64,000 nucleotides of DNA from Staphylococcus equorum (GCF_029024965.1 NZ_CP118982.1:1426001-1490000), one strand, 5' to 3'; positions 38,918 through 49,395 are shown, counted from the first letter of the stretch. Translations and numbers: made by a program. Notes: generated from the sequence alone by a model not told the origin.

Positions 38918-39730
38918 ATGAATGGTCTTAGAAGTGTTACTACAGGGACAAATGATTTAGAAAAAACTAAAACTTTATTTAAAGATATACTCGGACTCAA
39001 TGTGACAAACAAAGGGCAAGCGCTACGTTTTGGAGATGCTGAACTTAATTCTGGTACACGTATACATTTCGTAGAAATACCTAACTATATTAACAATAAT
39101 AATCATATAGATAATATTGGTTTGCGCGTACCAAGTGATGAAGGTCTGGATGAGTATAAATCAGTATTAGATAATCAACACATTAACCATGGTGGAATTA
39201 CAGATTTAAATGGTCATAAATATTTTGATTTTAAAGACCAAAATGATCAAACTTTTAATATTTACTCAAACGAACATAATACTGGAGCACCATTAGGTAT
39301 GCCATCATTTGAAAGTACTGTAAATCCGTTACACCAAATCCAAGGTTTAGGACCTGTCATATTGAAAGTTAATGAACTCATATTAACGCAATCTATTTTA
39401 ACTAAAGTTTTTGGACTCATACATTTTGCTGAATACGTACCAACAGACGATGCCGATTACAAAGTACAAGTATTTCGTATTGGAGACGGTGGGCTAGGTG
39501 GCGAGCTACATATCTATGCTGCAAAAGATGAAGTTAAAATGCCTGAACATGGTATAGTTGAACAAATTGAATTTGCTACTGAATCAAAAGCACATTTTCA
39601 AAATGCATTACAACAACTTGAAGTCATTGGGATTCCTTATCAAACATTAGATCAAGATGGTGAACGTTCTTTAAGAATTAGTGAAAAAAGCGGCATCACA
39701 TTTATTTTAACTTTAGAAATAAAACAATAA
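38918..39730 (+). CDS. VOC family (glyoxalase/dioxygenase fold) protein
   Basis: A 270-residue protein with two vicinal-oxygen-chelate modules (RSVTTGTNDLEKTKTLFKDILGL at the start; LGPVILKVNELILTQSILTKVFGL in the second half). Resembles ring-cleaving dioxygenase-like proteins of Bacillales; a metal site is not certain. Start ATG at 38918 follows GAGGGG; the longer frame from 38897 overlaps that site. Followed by the DUF6501 gene in 18 bp. Confidence 0.8.
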   Translation: MNGLRSVTTGTNDLEKTKTLFKDILGLNVTNKGQALRFGDAELNSGTRIHFVEIPNYINNNNHIDNIGLRVPSDEGLDEYKSVLDNQHINHGGITDLNGHKYFDFKDQNDQTFNIYSNEHNTGAPLGMPSFESTVNPLHQIQGLGPVILKVNELILTQSILTKVFGLIHFAEYVPTDDADYKVQVFRIGDGGLGGELHIYAAKDEVKMPEHGIVEQIEFATESKAHFQNALQQLEVIGIPYQTLDQDGERSLRISEKSGITFILTLEIKQ

Positions 39731-39748
39731 AGAGAGGTTTTTATAATT

Positions 39749-39952
39749 ATGTTACATGAAACTTGGAAAACAAATACACCTATTAAAAAAGTCGAAGTTG
39801 AACATGCGGAAGCGAAAAAATTCACGGTATCTGATATGCTAACAGTAGGAAAGCAATATAACGTTATTAATGAAACCGAAGAATATTATCAAATCATCGA
39901 TAACTCTGGTCTAGTTGGCGGATATTATAAAGAGTATTTTAAAGAAGTATAA
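39749..39952 (+). CDS. DUF6501 family small protein
   Basis: A 67-residue protein (MLHETWKTNTPIKKVEVEHA...). The family is small, found in staphylococci, and uncharacterised. A ribosome site AGAGAGG precedes the ATG; likely co-transcribed with the VOC gene and ended by the terminator at 40034. Confidence 0.75.
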   Translation: MLHETWKTNTPIKKVEVEHAEAKKFTVSDMLTVGKQYNVINETEEYYQIIDNSGLVGGYYKEYFKEV

Positions 39953-40033
39953 TATTTTAAATATATCGTATTGAACCATGAAAGCAACGAACAATTACTC
40001 ACAATAGATTGTGAGTTTATATATTTTCTTATT

Positions 40034-40086
40034 AAAAATAGACTAGGGCAAAATATGATAATGTATTCTTGTCCCAGTCTATTTTT
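40034..40086 (+). terminator. Terminator before the MoxR gene
   Basis: AAAAATAGACTAGGGCAA (40034-40051) pairs with TTGTCCCAGTCTATTTTT (40069-40086), two imperfect pairs. The A- and T-flanks make it bidirectional. Confidence 0.85.
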
Positions 40087-40142
40087 AATGGTTTTTAACA
40101 ATTATCAGACAAACATGTAAATGCCAAAGGAGACATTTAAAA

Positions 40143-40934
40143 ATGACAAACGCACAATATATTAATAGAGATGAAACTGTTTTTAATGATGCCAAATCAT
40201 TAATGCAATTAAATAAAAATATACTGTTAAAAGGACCAACAGGTTCTGGTAAAACGAAACTCGCTGAAACATTAAGTGAAACTTTAAATAGACCAATGCA
40301 CCAAATTAACTGTTCCGTCGATTTAGATGCAGAAAGTTTATTAGGATTTAAAACAATACAAACAAATGAAAATGGATCACAGGAAATTGTCTTTATAGAC
40401 GGACCTGTCATACAAGCTATGAAAGAAGGAAATATTCTTTATATCGATGAGATTAATATGGCGAAACCAGAAACGCTTCCAATACTAAATGGTGTATTAG
40501 ACTATCGAAGAAAATTAACAAATCCATTTACCGGGGAAGTTGTAAGTGCGGCACCAGGTTTTAATGTTATTGCAGCAATAAACGTAGGATACATTGGTAC
40601 ATTACCTATGAATGAAGCATTAAAAAACCGTTTCGTTGTTATTGAAGTAGATTATATTGATGGTGATATTTTAAGTGACGTTATTAAAAATCAAAGTCAG
40701 TTAAAAGACGATGCTGTTATCCAAAGCATTATAAAATTCAATGAAGATTTGAGAACAATGACAAAACAAGGTCAAATTTCTGAAGAAGCAGCAAGTATTC
40801 GAGCACTAATCGATTTGAGTGATTTAGCAACCATCATGCCAATAGAACGTGCGATACAACGTACGATTATAGATAAATTAGAAGATGAACGTGAACAACA
40901 AGCAATTAAAAACGCAGTAGAATTAAACTTTTAG
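40143..40934 (+). CDS. MoxR/NorQ-type AAA+ ATPase
   Basis: A 263-residue AAA+ ATPase. Walker A GPTGSGKT (about 29-36), Walker [11 protein letters not shown], sensor-1 region NVIAAINVG, arginine finger region [15 protein letters not shown]. MoxR ATPases pair with a VWA protein as chaperone-like machines that activate or insert metal into target enzymes. The VWA partner follows directly (12 bp). The target in staphylococci is unknown. Confidence 0.92.
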   Translation: MTNAQYINRDETVFNDAKSLMQLNKNILLKGPTGSGKTKLAETLSETLNRPMHQINCSVDLDAESLLGFKTIQTNENGSQEIVFIDGPVIQAMKEGNILYIDEINMAKPETLPILNGVLDYRRKLTNPFTGEVVSAAPGFNVIAAINVGYIGTLPMNEALKNRFVVIEVDYIDGDILSDVIKNQSQLKDDAVIQSIIKFNEDLRTMTKQGQISEEAASIRALIDLSDLATIMPIERAIQRTIIDKLEDEREQQAIKNAVELNF

Positions 40935-40946
40935 TGAGGGATAACC

Positions 40947-42836
40947 ATGAGTGATCGTTTTATAAAATTTAATGACGAACAGCTTGATGCAAAGCAAGTC
41001 ATGATGCTACAAGATTTAGCTCGTCTTTTACTGAAAAATGAACAAGCACATGTTAAGATTCAAAAATTTCCATATTATGATCCTATCAACCATACGCTAA
41101 TTACAAGTTCATTTTGGTCACATAGAAGCAAAGAAATAGAATCAACTGGATTAAAATCAGATGTATTACTTGCTACTTATGGCTATCAAATGATGGATGA
41201 AAAGATTGTTAATGAAGTCATTCATAATCGTGAGTTTCAACATCCTAAATTCTTCCAACAACTTTTCAAATTATTAGAAGACAAACGTGTATTAAATACC
41301 ATAGTACAATTACGTCCATCTACAAAACCTATAATTCAAATGCGTAATGAAGTCAGATTGAACTATACTCAGACACAAATCAAAGTTTATAAAACTAAAA
41401 CAACCTTTACAGACTTACTTTTTTTATATCTAGAAGCATCTTTTTTAACAGAAAACTTTTATGATGTACCACAAATACACCCTCAAATTGATGATGTTTT
41501 AAATCATATGTATCAATATTTACCTAATTTCTTCTATAATGAAACGTCTGAAGATAACATGTATTTAGCAGAACGTATCATGTATCAAATTGATGGTATT
41601 TTAAAAGAAGATATGTTGAATGAATATTATCATTTACCGAAAAAAGTTTATGAAGCAATACAAGAACTTAATTTTGAGGATTTAACGAGAACTGATGCAA
41701 GTAACTCAGATGGACAGTCTGATGAACAAAACGATGAAGAAGTTGTAAGTGAAGAAATGGAATCTAATAATCAAGATAGTGCGTCTGAAGGTGGCGCTTA
41801 TTTAGAAATGGAATTGCATGAAGGTGAAAATAGTGATGTCATGGGAGATAATGACACCGCACGTGAAGGCGATGCGAGCGATGATATGACTGATATGCAA
41901 ACAAAAAAGGGCAAAGGATCTACTGATAATGTTGAAGATGACGAAGGTGGTTCTGTCGGTCATAATCAAGCGTTCGCACTCAAAGGTATCAATCAAAATG
42001 TAGAGATTAAATGGAATATCCCAGACATTGAACCACAATATATCAATGATTATCATAACGTTGAATCTGAGGTTCAGTTTGAAACAAAAGATTTAATTCA
42101 AATTATTAAGAAAACAATTGATAGAGAATATCAAGATGAACGTCGTAATTTAACTAAAGGAAGATTACAGAAAAATCTACTTAATTGGTTTATTGATGAT
42201 CAATATAAGTTATTTTATAAGAAACAAGATTTAAGTCAATCCTTTGATGCTACTTTTACATTGTTAGTTGATGCATCTGCAAGTATGCAAGATAAGATGG
42301 AAGAAACCATCAAGGGTGTTGTTCTATTCCATGAAACTTTAAAATCATTAAATGTTAAACATGAGATACTTGCATTTAACGAAGACGCGTTCGATGCTGA
42401 TGATGCAAATCAACCTAATATTATTGACGAAATCATTTCATACGACCGCTCAACCTTAGAAAAAGATGGACCTAGAATTATGGCATTAGAGCCTCAAGAT
42501 GATAATAGAGATGGCGTAGCAATTAGAATAGGGAGTGAACGATTAATGCGTCGTTCGCATAACCAACGCTTTCTAATTGTATTTTCAGATGGTGAACCTT
42601 CAGCATATAATTATAGTCAAGATGGTATTTTAGACACTTATGAAGCTGTTGAAACCGCTAGAAAAATGGGAATTGAAGTATTCAATGTATTTTTAAGTCA
42701 GGAACCTATTACAGAAGACATTGAACAAACGATTCATAATATTTATGGTCAGTATGCAATCTTTGTAGAAGGCGTAGAAAATTTGCCAAGTCATTTGTCA
42801 CCATTATTGAAAAAACTTTTATTAAAATCATTTTAG
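40947..42836 (+). CDS. VWA-domain protein, NorD/CobT-like partner of MoxR
   Basis: A 629-residue protein. The N-terminal 250 residues are helical, then a strongly acidic linker (about 255-345: SDEQNDEEVVSEEMESNNQD...), then a von Willebrand factor A domain with MIDAS motif DASAS (D442) and FSDGEP. This is the layout of NorD/CobT cochaperones that work with NorQ/CobS ATPases. With the adjacent MoxR gene it forms a complete two-protein pair; no nitric oxide reductase or cobaltochelatase gene is visible here, so the client is unassigned. Confidence 0.88.
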   Translation: MSDRFIKFNDEQLDAKQVMMLQDLARLLLKNEQAHVKIQKFPYYDPINHTLITSSFWSHRSKEIESTGLKSDVLLATYGYQMMDEKIVNEVIHNREFQHPKFFQQLFKLLEDKRVLNTIVQLRPSTKPIIQMRNEVRLNYTQTQIKVYKTKTTFTDLLFLYLEASFLTENFYDVPQIHPQIDDVLNHMYQYLPNFFYNETSEDNMYLAERIMYQIDGILKEDMLNEYYHLPKKVYEAIQELNFEDLTRTDASNSDGQSDEQNDEEVVSEEMESNNQDSASEGGAYLEMELHEGENSDVMGDNDTAREGDASDDMTDMQTKKGKGSTDNVEDDEGGSVGHNQAFALKGINQNVEIKWNIPDIEPQYINDYHNVESEVQFETKDLIQIIKKTIDREYQDERRNLTKGRLQKNLLNWFIDDQYKLFYKKQDLSQSFDATFTLLVDASASMQDKMEETIKGVVLFHETLKSLNVKHEILAFNEDAFDADDANQPNIIDEIISYDRSTLEKDGPRIMALEPQDDNRDGVAIRIGSERLMRRSHNQRFLIVFSDGEPSAYNYSQDGILDTYEAVETARKMGIEVFNVFLSQEPITEDIEQTIHNIYGQYAIFVEGVENLPSHLSPLLKKLLLKSF

Positions 42837-42960
42837 CTAGACTAATTTTTATAAATAAATCGCTATATATTTAAATATTCTGAAATTTATATAGACGGCA
42901 TCTAATTAAACGTGATAGAATAGGTAATATTATTTTATTGGATTAAAAGGAGAACGTCAT

Positions 42961-44304
42961 ATGAATAAAAATACATGGATTATAGGTTTCACATTGTTTG
43001 CAATGTTCTTTGGCGCTGGCAACCTTATATTCCCACCTAATTTAGGTTTAGATAGTGGGGAATATTTCTGGCCATCCATTTTAGCATTTGCATTAACTGG
43101 AATCGGATTACCGTTGTTAGGCGTTGTCGTGGGAGCGTTAGATAAACAAGGCTACATCGGTTCATTAAATAAAATTTCACCGAAGTTTTCAGTAGTATTC
43201 TTAGTAATTATATACTTAACAATAGGTCCGTTATTTGCAATTCCACGTACAGCATCAACATCATTTGAGATGACTGTTACACCGATTGCACAAACAAATA
43301 GTAGTTTAGCATTATTTATATTTACAGTTATTTATTTCTTAATTGTATTATATTTATGTATCAACCCTAGTAAAATGATTAATCGTATCGGCTCATTGTT
43401 AACACCATTACTACTTGTTACTATTTTAGCAATGATCATTAAAGGATTTGTAGATTTTGGTGGTAATGCTCCAAGTCAATCTGCCGAAGCGTTTACTTCT
43501 GGCTTTGCTGGATTTTCACAAGGTTTTACGAATGGTTACTTGACGATGGACGCTATTGCAGCAATTGCCTTTTCAATGATTGTAGTTAATGCTGTAAAAG
43601 CGACAGGCGTTACAAACGCGAATAAGATATTCAAGCAAACATTGCTAGCTGGTCTAATCGCTGCAATTGCCTTAATGTTCATCTATATTTCTCTAGGTTT
43701 TATAGGGAATCACATGGATGTATCACAAGAAAAAATTGCTAGTTTAACAGCAAAAGATCAAAACATAGGCACATACTTATTAACTACAATGGCAGGTGTA
43801 GGTTTTGGAACTTTTGGTAAATATTTATTAGGCATTATTGTTGCACTTGCGTGTTTAACTACTGCATGTGGTTTAATCGTTTCAGTGTCAGAATATTTCC
43901 ATAGAATTTTACCGAAAATTTCTTATAAAATGTATGTAATTGGTTTTACTCTAATTAGTTTTATATTAGCAAACCAAGGTCTAAATTCAGTAATTTCAAT
44001 GTCTGTACCAGTACTTAGCATTGTATATCCAGTAGCAATCACTTCAGTATTGCTGATATTGATTGCACGTTTTGTACCAACTAAGCCAATTGCACAACAA
44101 ATTCCAGTTGCGATTGTTTCTATTGTTTCAATATTAAGTGTAGTACACACACAAGGCTGGATAAAAATGAGCTTTATTGATAGCTTACCTTTAAAAGACT
44201 ATTCATTAGAATGGTTCCCAATTGCTATAGTAACTACAATTATAGGTTATATTGTAGCTACCATGGTTAAAAATCAAAAGCCTATCGTTTACGAAAAAGA
44301 TTAA
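42961..44304 (+). CDS. brnQ: Branched-chain amino acid transporter BrnQ
   Basis: A 447-residue carrier with about 12 membrane segments. Seen: the sodium-coupled BrnQ signature [18 protein letters not shown] at the start, [17 protein letters not shown], and [18 protein letters not shown]. Imports Leu, Ile and Val. Ribosome site AAGGAGAA. Staphylococci usually carry several brnQ copies; which one this is cannot be said. Confidence 0.93.
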   Translation: MNKNTWIIGFTLFAMFFGAGNLIFPPNLGLDSGEYFWPSILAFALTGIGLPLLGVVVGALDKQGYIGSLNKISPKFSVVFLVIIYLTIGPLFAIPRTASTSFEMTVTPIAQTNSSLALFIFTVIYFLIVLYLCINPSKMINRIGSLLTPLLLVTILAMIIKGFVDFGGNAPSQSAEAFTSGFAGFSQGFTNGYLTMDAIAAIAFSMIVVNAVKATGVTNANKIFKQTLLAGLIAAIALMFIYISLGFIGNHMDVSQEKIASLTAKDQNIGTYLLTTMAGVGFGTFGKYLLGIIVALACLTTACGLIVSVSEYFHRILPKISYKMYVIGFTLISFILANQGLNSVISMSVPVLSIVYPVAITSVLLILIARFVPTKPIAQQIPVAIVSIVSILSVVHTQGWIKMSFIDSLPLKDYSLEWFPIAIVTTIIGYIVATMVKNQKPIVYEKD

Positions 44305-44364
44305 AAAGTTCATTTAAGTAGATACTGCTCAATATTTAAATGCAACATTTTTGTAATGATCAAC

Positions 44365-44413
44365 CCCTTCAAAGTAATCACTTTTTTAAGTGACTACTTT
44401 GAAGGGATTTTTT
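44365..44413 (+). terminator. Terminator of brnQ
   Basis: CCCTTCAAAGTAATCACTT (44365 on) pairs with AAGTGACTACTTTGAAGGG (to 44406), one mismatch, then ATTTTTT. Confidence 0.92.
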
Positions 44414-44867
44414 ATGTGTAACACTTTTATTTTGGTGTTGGGAACCTTAATTTAATTCAAAAAATCATTTTTTAAGATGGTGAATTTTCCAAGTGCATGA
44501 TTAATATATAATTATTTAATCTTAAAAATTATAACAATTTTGCAAAGTCCAATTGATTACTAAGAAGAAGTGGGCTATAATCTTAACTTCAAGTGTTTCG
44601 TCAGTGACGATAGTAAGTCTCTTGTCACTATCATAAATAGACTTACATATTTTTTATTAAAGATGGTAAATACACGTATTCATATTCACAAAAACACCAT
44701 TTGCTATAGCGTGAGATTTCATTTTCATACTTATAATCTTGAATTCTAAAACAATATTCAATGATATTCGTAAGCATTTCAATAAGTATTGAAAAAGCTA
44801 ACTATTTATTATAAAAGACTTAATATAAAGAAAAATAGAGAGAAACTAAAAAGAGGAGTAGAATAAC
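44414..44867. other. Long spacer before the BCCT transporter gene
   Basis: 454 bp of AT-rich sequence without a supported gene. A partial palindrome GATAGTAAGTCTCTTGTCACTATC lies near 44609. No riboswitch or T-box pattern was recognised. Confidence 0.4.
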
Positions 44868-46478
44868 ATTAAATTTTCTTATTGGAAAGATAAACTAGAT
44901 TGGCCAGTGTTTCTTATTAGCGGTGGCGTACTTGTATTATTTGTAATTATGTCATCACTATTTACTACAGCAACTTCGGATTTCGTGCAAAAAGGATTTG
45001 AACTTTCAATTTCATATTTTGGTGCATTTTGGCAAGTTTTATTGCTAGCAACATTTGCAGTAGGTGCTGTTTTAGCTTTTTCAAAGTATGGCCGTGTGAG
45101 ACTCGGAAATGCTTCTAAACCTGAAATGAGTTACTTCAGATGGGCAGCAATTGTGATTACATCAGGATTAGGCGCAGGCGCTATATTTTGGGCTGCTGCT
45201 GAACCTATGTATTATTTTATTGATGTGCCACCAACTATGGATTCAAGTATCAAAGATAGTAGTACAGCAGCTATACCCGCAGCAATGGCCCAAAGTTTCA
45301 CATCATGGGGCTTTACAGCATGGGCGGTTTACGGTGCTGTAAGTGGCATTATAATCATGTATGCACATTATAATAAAGGGATGAAAATGCGTCCAAGAAC
45401 AATTTTATACCCAGTATTTGGTGAAAAGATTGAACATACAAAGACAGGCTCAATGATAGATGTCTTTTGTATTTTAGGAGCAGTAGCTGGAACAATTGGA
45501 ACAATTGGATTTTTCGGTTTTCAATTTAGTTACTGGTTACATAGTATTTTTGGTATTCCAGATAACATTATTACTCAAGTCTTATCTGTTGCAGGACTTA
45601 TGGTCATAGTATCTATATCTGCAACTACAGGAATAGATAAAGGTATACAGTTTCTTAGCAAACTAAATATATGGTTAGCAATAGCGCTTGCCGTCTTTAT
45701 ATTATTAATAGGCCCTGGTGGCTTTATTATTGATACATTTATTTCTTCTTACGGAACATACATCACTAATTTCTTAGAAATCAGTACCTTTAGAGGTGAT
45801 AATCAATGGGCTGGCGCATGGATGCTTTTCTTCTTTGGTTGGTTCATAGGCTATGGTCCTTTGATGGCTATGTTAGTTGCCCGTGTATCAAAAGGGCGTA
45901 CAATTAGAGAAATCTTCATACTTGTTTCAGTCGTAGCAGCTGTGGTTTCTCACTTTTGGTTTTCTATTCTAGGTGGAAGTGGCTTGTTTTATGAATCTAA
46001 AAATAACGGTTCAATTAGCGATCCTTTATCTGAAAATGGTTTACCTGCAGCAGTTATCTCAATTGCTACACAATTACCTTTAGGCAACGTACTAGTTATA
46101 GCTTTACTCATTTTGACGCTTATATTTGTGATAACAACTGCCGATACAATGTCATATTCAATTTCTATGTCAGTTACCGGCGAGGGAGACCCACCTAAAA
46201 TCATCAGATTATTCTGGGTTGCCATTATGGGTGTAATCTCAATTATTCTTATTAATATTGGCGAGGGCAGTATTAGCGCAATACAGTCCTTTATAATCGT
46301 AACGGCAGTACCTATATCGATTATAATGCTCCCTGTCGTTTGGACAGCACCGAAAATTGCTCACAAACTTGCTGTTGAACAAAATATAGTAACGACTCAA
46401 TCTACAGACACAGTTGACGATACAGATAATTTAATTAAAAAATCAACAACTCAACATACAGAAGATAGTAAGCATTAA
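44868..46478 (+). CDS. BCCT-family betaine/choline/carnitine transporter, ATT start
   Basis: A 536-residue secondary transporter with 12 membrane segments. Family motifs include SGLGAGAIFWAAAEP (near the start) and FFGWFIGYGPLMAMLVARVSKGRT. Likely imports glycine betaine, choline or a similar osmolyte. The first standard start in frame is GTG at 44907, which removes part of the conserved N-terminus (KFSYWKDKLDWPVF). ATT at 44868 lies nine bases after AGAGGAG and restores it, so ATT initiation is inferred. Terminator at 46517. Confidence 0.85.
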   Translation: MKFSYWKDKLDWPVFLISGGVLVLFVIMSSLFTTATSDFVQKGFELSISYFGAFWQVLLLATFAVGAVLAFSKYGRVRLGNASKPEMSYFRWAAIVITSGLGAGAIFWAAAEPMYYFIDVPPTMDSSIKDSSTAAIPAAMAQSFTSWGFTAWAVYGAVSGIIIMYAHYNKGMKMRPRTILYPVFGEKIEHTKTGSMIDVFCILGAVAGTIGTIGFFGFQFSYWLHSIFGIPDNIITQVLSVAGLMVIVSISATTGIDKGIQFLSKLNIWLAIALAVFILLIGPGGFIIDTFISSYGTYITNFLEISTFRGDNQWAGAWMLFFFGWFIGYGPLMAMLVARVSKGRTIREIFILVSVVAAVVSHFWFSILGGSGLFYESKNNGSISDPLSENGLPAAVISIATQLPLGNVLVIALLILTLIFVITTADTMSYSISMSVTGEGDPPKIIRLFWVAIMGVISIILINIGEGSISAIQSFIIVTAVPISIIMLPVVWTAPKIAHKLAVEQNIVTTQSTDTVDDTDNLIKKSTTQHTEDSKH

Positions 46479-46516
46479 ATAGGGAGATTAGAATAAAATC
46501 TCTAATCTCAAAATTA

Positions 46517-46559
46517 AAATACCATTCTATTGGTTTAATCTAATAGAATGGTATTTTTT
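46517..46559 (+). terminator. Terminator of BCCT gene
   Basis: AAATACCATTCTATT (46517-46531) pairs with AATAGAATGGTATTT (46542-46556), then more T. A second small hairpin precedes it (GAGATTAGA with TCTAATCTC, near 46486-46509). Confidence 0.9.
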
Positions 46560-46570
46560 AATGCATATAG

Positions 46571-46638
46571 AAAAAGTAGATGGGTATGGGGAAGAAATCT
46601 AATTTTGATTTTCTGGCCCAATTCCATCTACTTTTTTT
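46571..46638. terminator. Bidirectional terminator
   Basis: AAAAAGTAGATGG (46571-46583) pairs with CCATCTACTTTTT (46624-46636). The loop holds a sequence like the hairpin at 35951 (AAGAAATC.AATTTTGATTT). It serves the minus-strand telA operon and convergent plus-strand transcripts. Confidence 0.8.
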
Positions 46639-46651
46639 GTTAATAAAAATC

Positions 46652-47785
46652 TTATTTATTATCTTTCATATCTAACAATTGATTTTGTAATTCTGATTCA
46701 AGTTGATTTAATTCTGTTTCTGCTTGCTTACGTTTAGTACGGCCTTGTTCTTGTATTTGAAGTGTCTGTTCAATTGTTTCGATAATATCATTTTGTGTTG
46801 TTTTTAGTGTCTCGATATCAACGACACCACGTTCATTTTCAGTAGCTGTTTCTAATGCATTTTGTTTTAATAATTCAGAGTTTTTTAATAGTAAGTCATT
46901 CGTAGTATCTGTAACGGCCTTTTGAGCAGATACAGCATTACGTTGTCTCATCAATGTTAACGCAATAGACATTTGGTTTTTCCATAACGGTATACTCGTT
47001 AAAATTGAACTTTGAATTTTTTCAGCAAGAGCTTGGTTTACATTTTGAATCATACGTATTTGAGGCGCTGTTTGAATTGCAATTTGTCTTGATAACTGCA
47101 AATCGTAAATACGTTTATCTAAACGATCTATAAATTGTTCCATATCAGATGCGGCTTGCACATCCATTTGATTACCTGTCGCTTTTGCTTGTGTTCTAAG
47201 TTTAGGCACTTCAGTCTGTTGTAGGGCATGCTGTTTCTTTTTAGCTGCTTCAATATATAAAGACAATTCTTCAAAATAATCTTTATTCATATTGTATAAT
47301 TCATCTAACATGTCTATATCTTTTTTTAAGTTATTTTTATGCTTATCTAACTCAATAGAAATGCGATCAATCTGAGAACCTACAGACTGCATTTTCGAAA
47401 ATATTTCATTAACAGATGCTTTCGTGCGTTTAAATATGCGTTTCAACTTAGATTGATTTTCTGGATTAAGTTCTTCTGGATTAACTGATTTTAATTTACT
47501 CATTAAACCATTCAGAGATTCACCGACAGGCCCAACATCTGTAGTGTTAACTTCATTTAAAATACGGTGTGAGAACTGCGACATATTTGATTGTGCTTGT
47601 GTACCATAATTCAGTAAACCATCATTATCCATTGGCTTTATTTGTTCACTCAACTTATCGATTTTTTGTTGTTCCTCTTGAGTATATTGTGTTTTATTAT
47701 TGATTATTTCATTTTGATTAGCTGACTGTTCATCAATATATTTGTCCAATGGATGTGAACTTAAAAAATCTTGTTCTTTAGCCAT
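46652..47785 (-). CDS. TelA-family toxic anion resistance protein
   Basis: A 377-residue, mainly helical coiled-coil protein (KRTKASVNEIFSKMQSVGSQIDRI; KQHALQQTEVPKLRTQ; FIDRLDKRIYDLQLSRQIAIQTAPQIRMIQNVNQALAEKIQSSILTSIPLWKNQMSIALTLMRQRNA). The block from 230 to 300 is the conserved TelA core. Members give tellurite or other stress resistance; the mechanism is unresolved. It follows the XpaC-like gene on the same strand, a pairing common in Firmicutes. Confidence 0.88.
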   Translation of the reverse strand: MAKEQDFLSSHPLDKYIDEQSANQNEIINNKTQYTQEEQQKIDKLSEQIKPMDNDGLLNYGTQAQSNMSQFSHRILNEVNTTDVGPVGESLNGLMSKLKSVNPEELNPENQSKLKRIFKRTKASVNEIFSKMQSVGSQIDRISIELDKHKNNLKKDIDMLDELYNMNKDYFEELSLYIEAAKKKQHALQQTEVPKLRTQAKATGNQMDVQAASDMEQFIDRLDKRIYDLQLSRQIAIQTAPQIRMIQNVNQALAEKIQSSILTSIPLWKNQMSIALTLMRQRNAVSAQKAVTDTTNDLLLKNSELLKQNALETATENERGVVDIETLKTTQNDIIETIEQTLQIQEQGRTKRKQAETELNQLESELQNQLLDMKDNK

Positions 47786-47813
47786 TCAATTTCTCTCCAT
47801 TCTTAATTCTATG

Positions 47814-48434
47814 TTATTTATTTCTTTTCTGTTCCATTTTGTTTAATTCCATCTCTATATCTAACTGGCTATAGTCTTCGTTATTAATTCTCTTCAAGTC
47901 AGCAACTAAAGTTCTTTTCACTTCGTCTAAAGTAATTCTTGTTTGTTCTAATTTTTGTTTTTCTTCTTTAGATTTTTTAGGTGACTTAGACAATCTTGTA
48001 TATGCTTCAATTAAATTCAATGCATTATCAATATGTGAATAGAAGAAACCTTCTACTTTGAAAAATGAACCCGGTTGTTGTTTCACTGCAAAATAAATTG
48101 CACGAGAAATTCGGTATATTTCATTCACTTGTTTAAAATCTTTAATAGATCTCACATTTACAAATGTTTTCAAAATTCTTCTAATCTTATCTTGTGCATT
48201 ATTTAACTGGCTATTTACAAAATGATAATCACGACGTGACAGACCAATTTCATTTAAATATTTTCTAGAAGTTAAACGTTGAGTAGGGAAGTAAATTGCC
48301 AAAAACGTTACCGCAGAAATAAGAAAATCAAATATAACATAAATATCTAGAGCAAAAACACTAGTAAACCATGCGATAACTGCTACTGGAAAAGCTATAA
48401 TTGTCCCAAAAATACGTGAAATAGTATATCTCAA
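47814..48434 (-). CDS. XpaC-like membrane protein (5-bromo-4-chloroindolyl phosphate hydrolysis family)
   Basis: A 206-residue protein with two N-terminal membrane segments (about 8-30 and 33-50) and a cytoplasmic helical part. Family name comes from a Bacillus clone that hydrolysed a dye; the true activity is unknown. The usual neighbour is TelA, as here. The operon order on the minus strand is acylphosphatase, XpaC, TelA. Confidence 0.83.
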   Translation of the reverse strand: MRYTISRIFGTIIAFPVAVIAWFTSVFALDIYVIFDFLISAVTFLAIYFPTQRLTSRKYLNEIGLSRRDYHFVNSQLNNAQDKIRRILKTFVNVRSIKDFKQVNEIYRISRAIYFAVKQQPGSFFKVEGFFYSHIDNALNLIEAYTRLSKSPKKSKEEKQKLEQTRITLDEVKRTLVADLKRINNEDYSQLDIEMELNKMEQKRNK

Positions 48435-48447
48435 ACTTCATCTTCCT

Positions 48448-48717
48448 TTATATAGTTTTAAAATCCTTTAATGTTTCATCAATATTTAATTCTTCTATAG
48501 TATAATCTTCAACATGCGAGGCAGGTGACGCACCGTCTATAACTGCATTTAAAAATGAAGTTAATGCTTTTTCATTTCCTTGCGCATAAATATCAACATA
48601 ATTATCAATATTCTCAACTGTGCCCACAATATTATACTTTCTAGCTATCTTCTGTGTATAGTATCGGAAACCAACACCTTGCACCATTCCAAATACTTTA
48701 ACATGTTTGCACTGCAT
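48448..48717 (-). CDS. acyP: Acylphosphatase
   Basis: An 89-residue enzyme with the catalytic signature VQGVGFRYYTQ (Arg) and GTVENIDN (Asn) plus the C-terminal conserved region. It cleaves acyl phosphates such as acetyl phosphate. Ribosome site AGAGGTG before the ATG. First gene of the acyP-xpaC-telA unit, 13 bp from the next gene. Confidence 0.92.
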   Translation of the reverse strand: MQCKHVKVFGMVQGVGFRYYTQKIARKYNIVGTVENIDNYVDIYAQGNEKALTSFLNAVIDGASPASHVEDYTIEELNIDETLKDFKTI

Positions 48718-49066
48718 ATTATCACCTCTTATTAGTATTATACGAAATTTTAGGCCACAAAACTAATATTTACGTTTGAGCAACTGATGTATATAGGTCA
48801 AAAGTATGAGTCAGATAACTTGATTTTGTATATTATCTAGTTAAAATATTACTCATAGACAAATTGTGCGACTCTAATTAAATTATATAAAGTATATAAC
48901 TAGTTTTATTCATATCTATTTATAAACGTGGGGGATTTTATTTAGAGTGAATGTATGAAGACATACATAAGTATAATCAACTTGTTCTATTAAGCTTAAA
49001 ATTTTGAACATGATATTTAAATGTTTTGAAAATATTTTTGAGCTGACTATGAAAGGGTGAAAGAAA
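48718..49066. other. 349-bp spacer without a recognised gene
   Basis: AT-rich sequence between divergent acyP and the DUF1033 gene. It must hold both promoters, but no clear -35/-10 pair, RNA gene or repeat was seen. Confidence 0.4.
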
Positions 49067-49375
49067 ATGTGGACAGTTGCAAAAATTCGGGCTGATTATG
49101 AAGGCTGGTGGTTATTTAGTGACTGGACTGATCATATCGTAGAACAACATAATTTTGAGACATATAACGAGATGTTAAGCCAATACCAATCAATCATTTT
49201 AAAATGTAAAAAAGATTATGATAATTATTTAGTTGGTAAATATAATATTCATGCTTTTTATAATAATTGCGATTTAGGATTTTGTGAAGATTGCGATGAA
49301 GATTTACAAATATTCTATAGTTTTATTGTTTTATATAATAATGAAGTATATTATAAATTACCTATTGTTGAATAA
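49067..49375 (+). CDS. DUF1033 family protein
   Basis: A 102-residue protein with family pattern MWTVAKIRADYEGWWLFSDWTDHI and a Cys-rich end (NNCDLGFCEDCDEDLQIF) that might bind metal. Function unknown. Ribosome site GAAAGGGTG before the ATG. The tail of this gene lies just upstream of the cspA promoter. Confidence 0.83.
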   Translation: MWTVAKIRADYEGWWLFSDWTDHIVEQHNFETYNEMLSQYQSIILKCKKDYDNYLVGKYNIHAFYNNCDLGFCEDCDEDLQIFYSFIVLYNNEVYYKLPIVE

Positions 49376-49395
49376 ACAGTTTATTCAGATTTGTA

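Noticed and set aside
44414..44867. Possible T-box or riboswitch before the BCCT gene
   Set aside because: Searched by eye for T-box (GGTGG..) and other known aptamer cores; none found.
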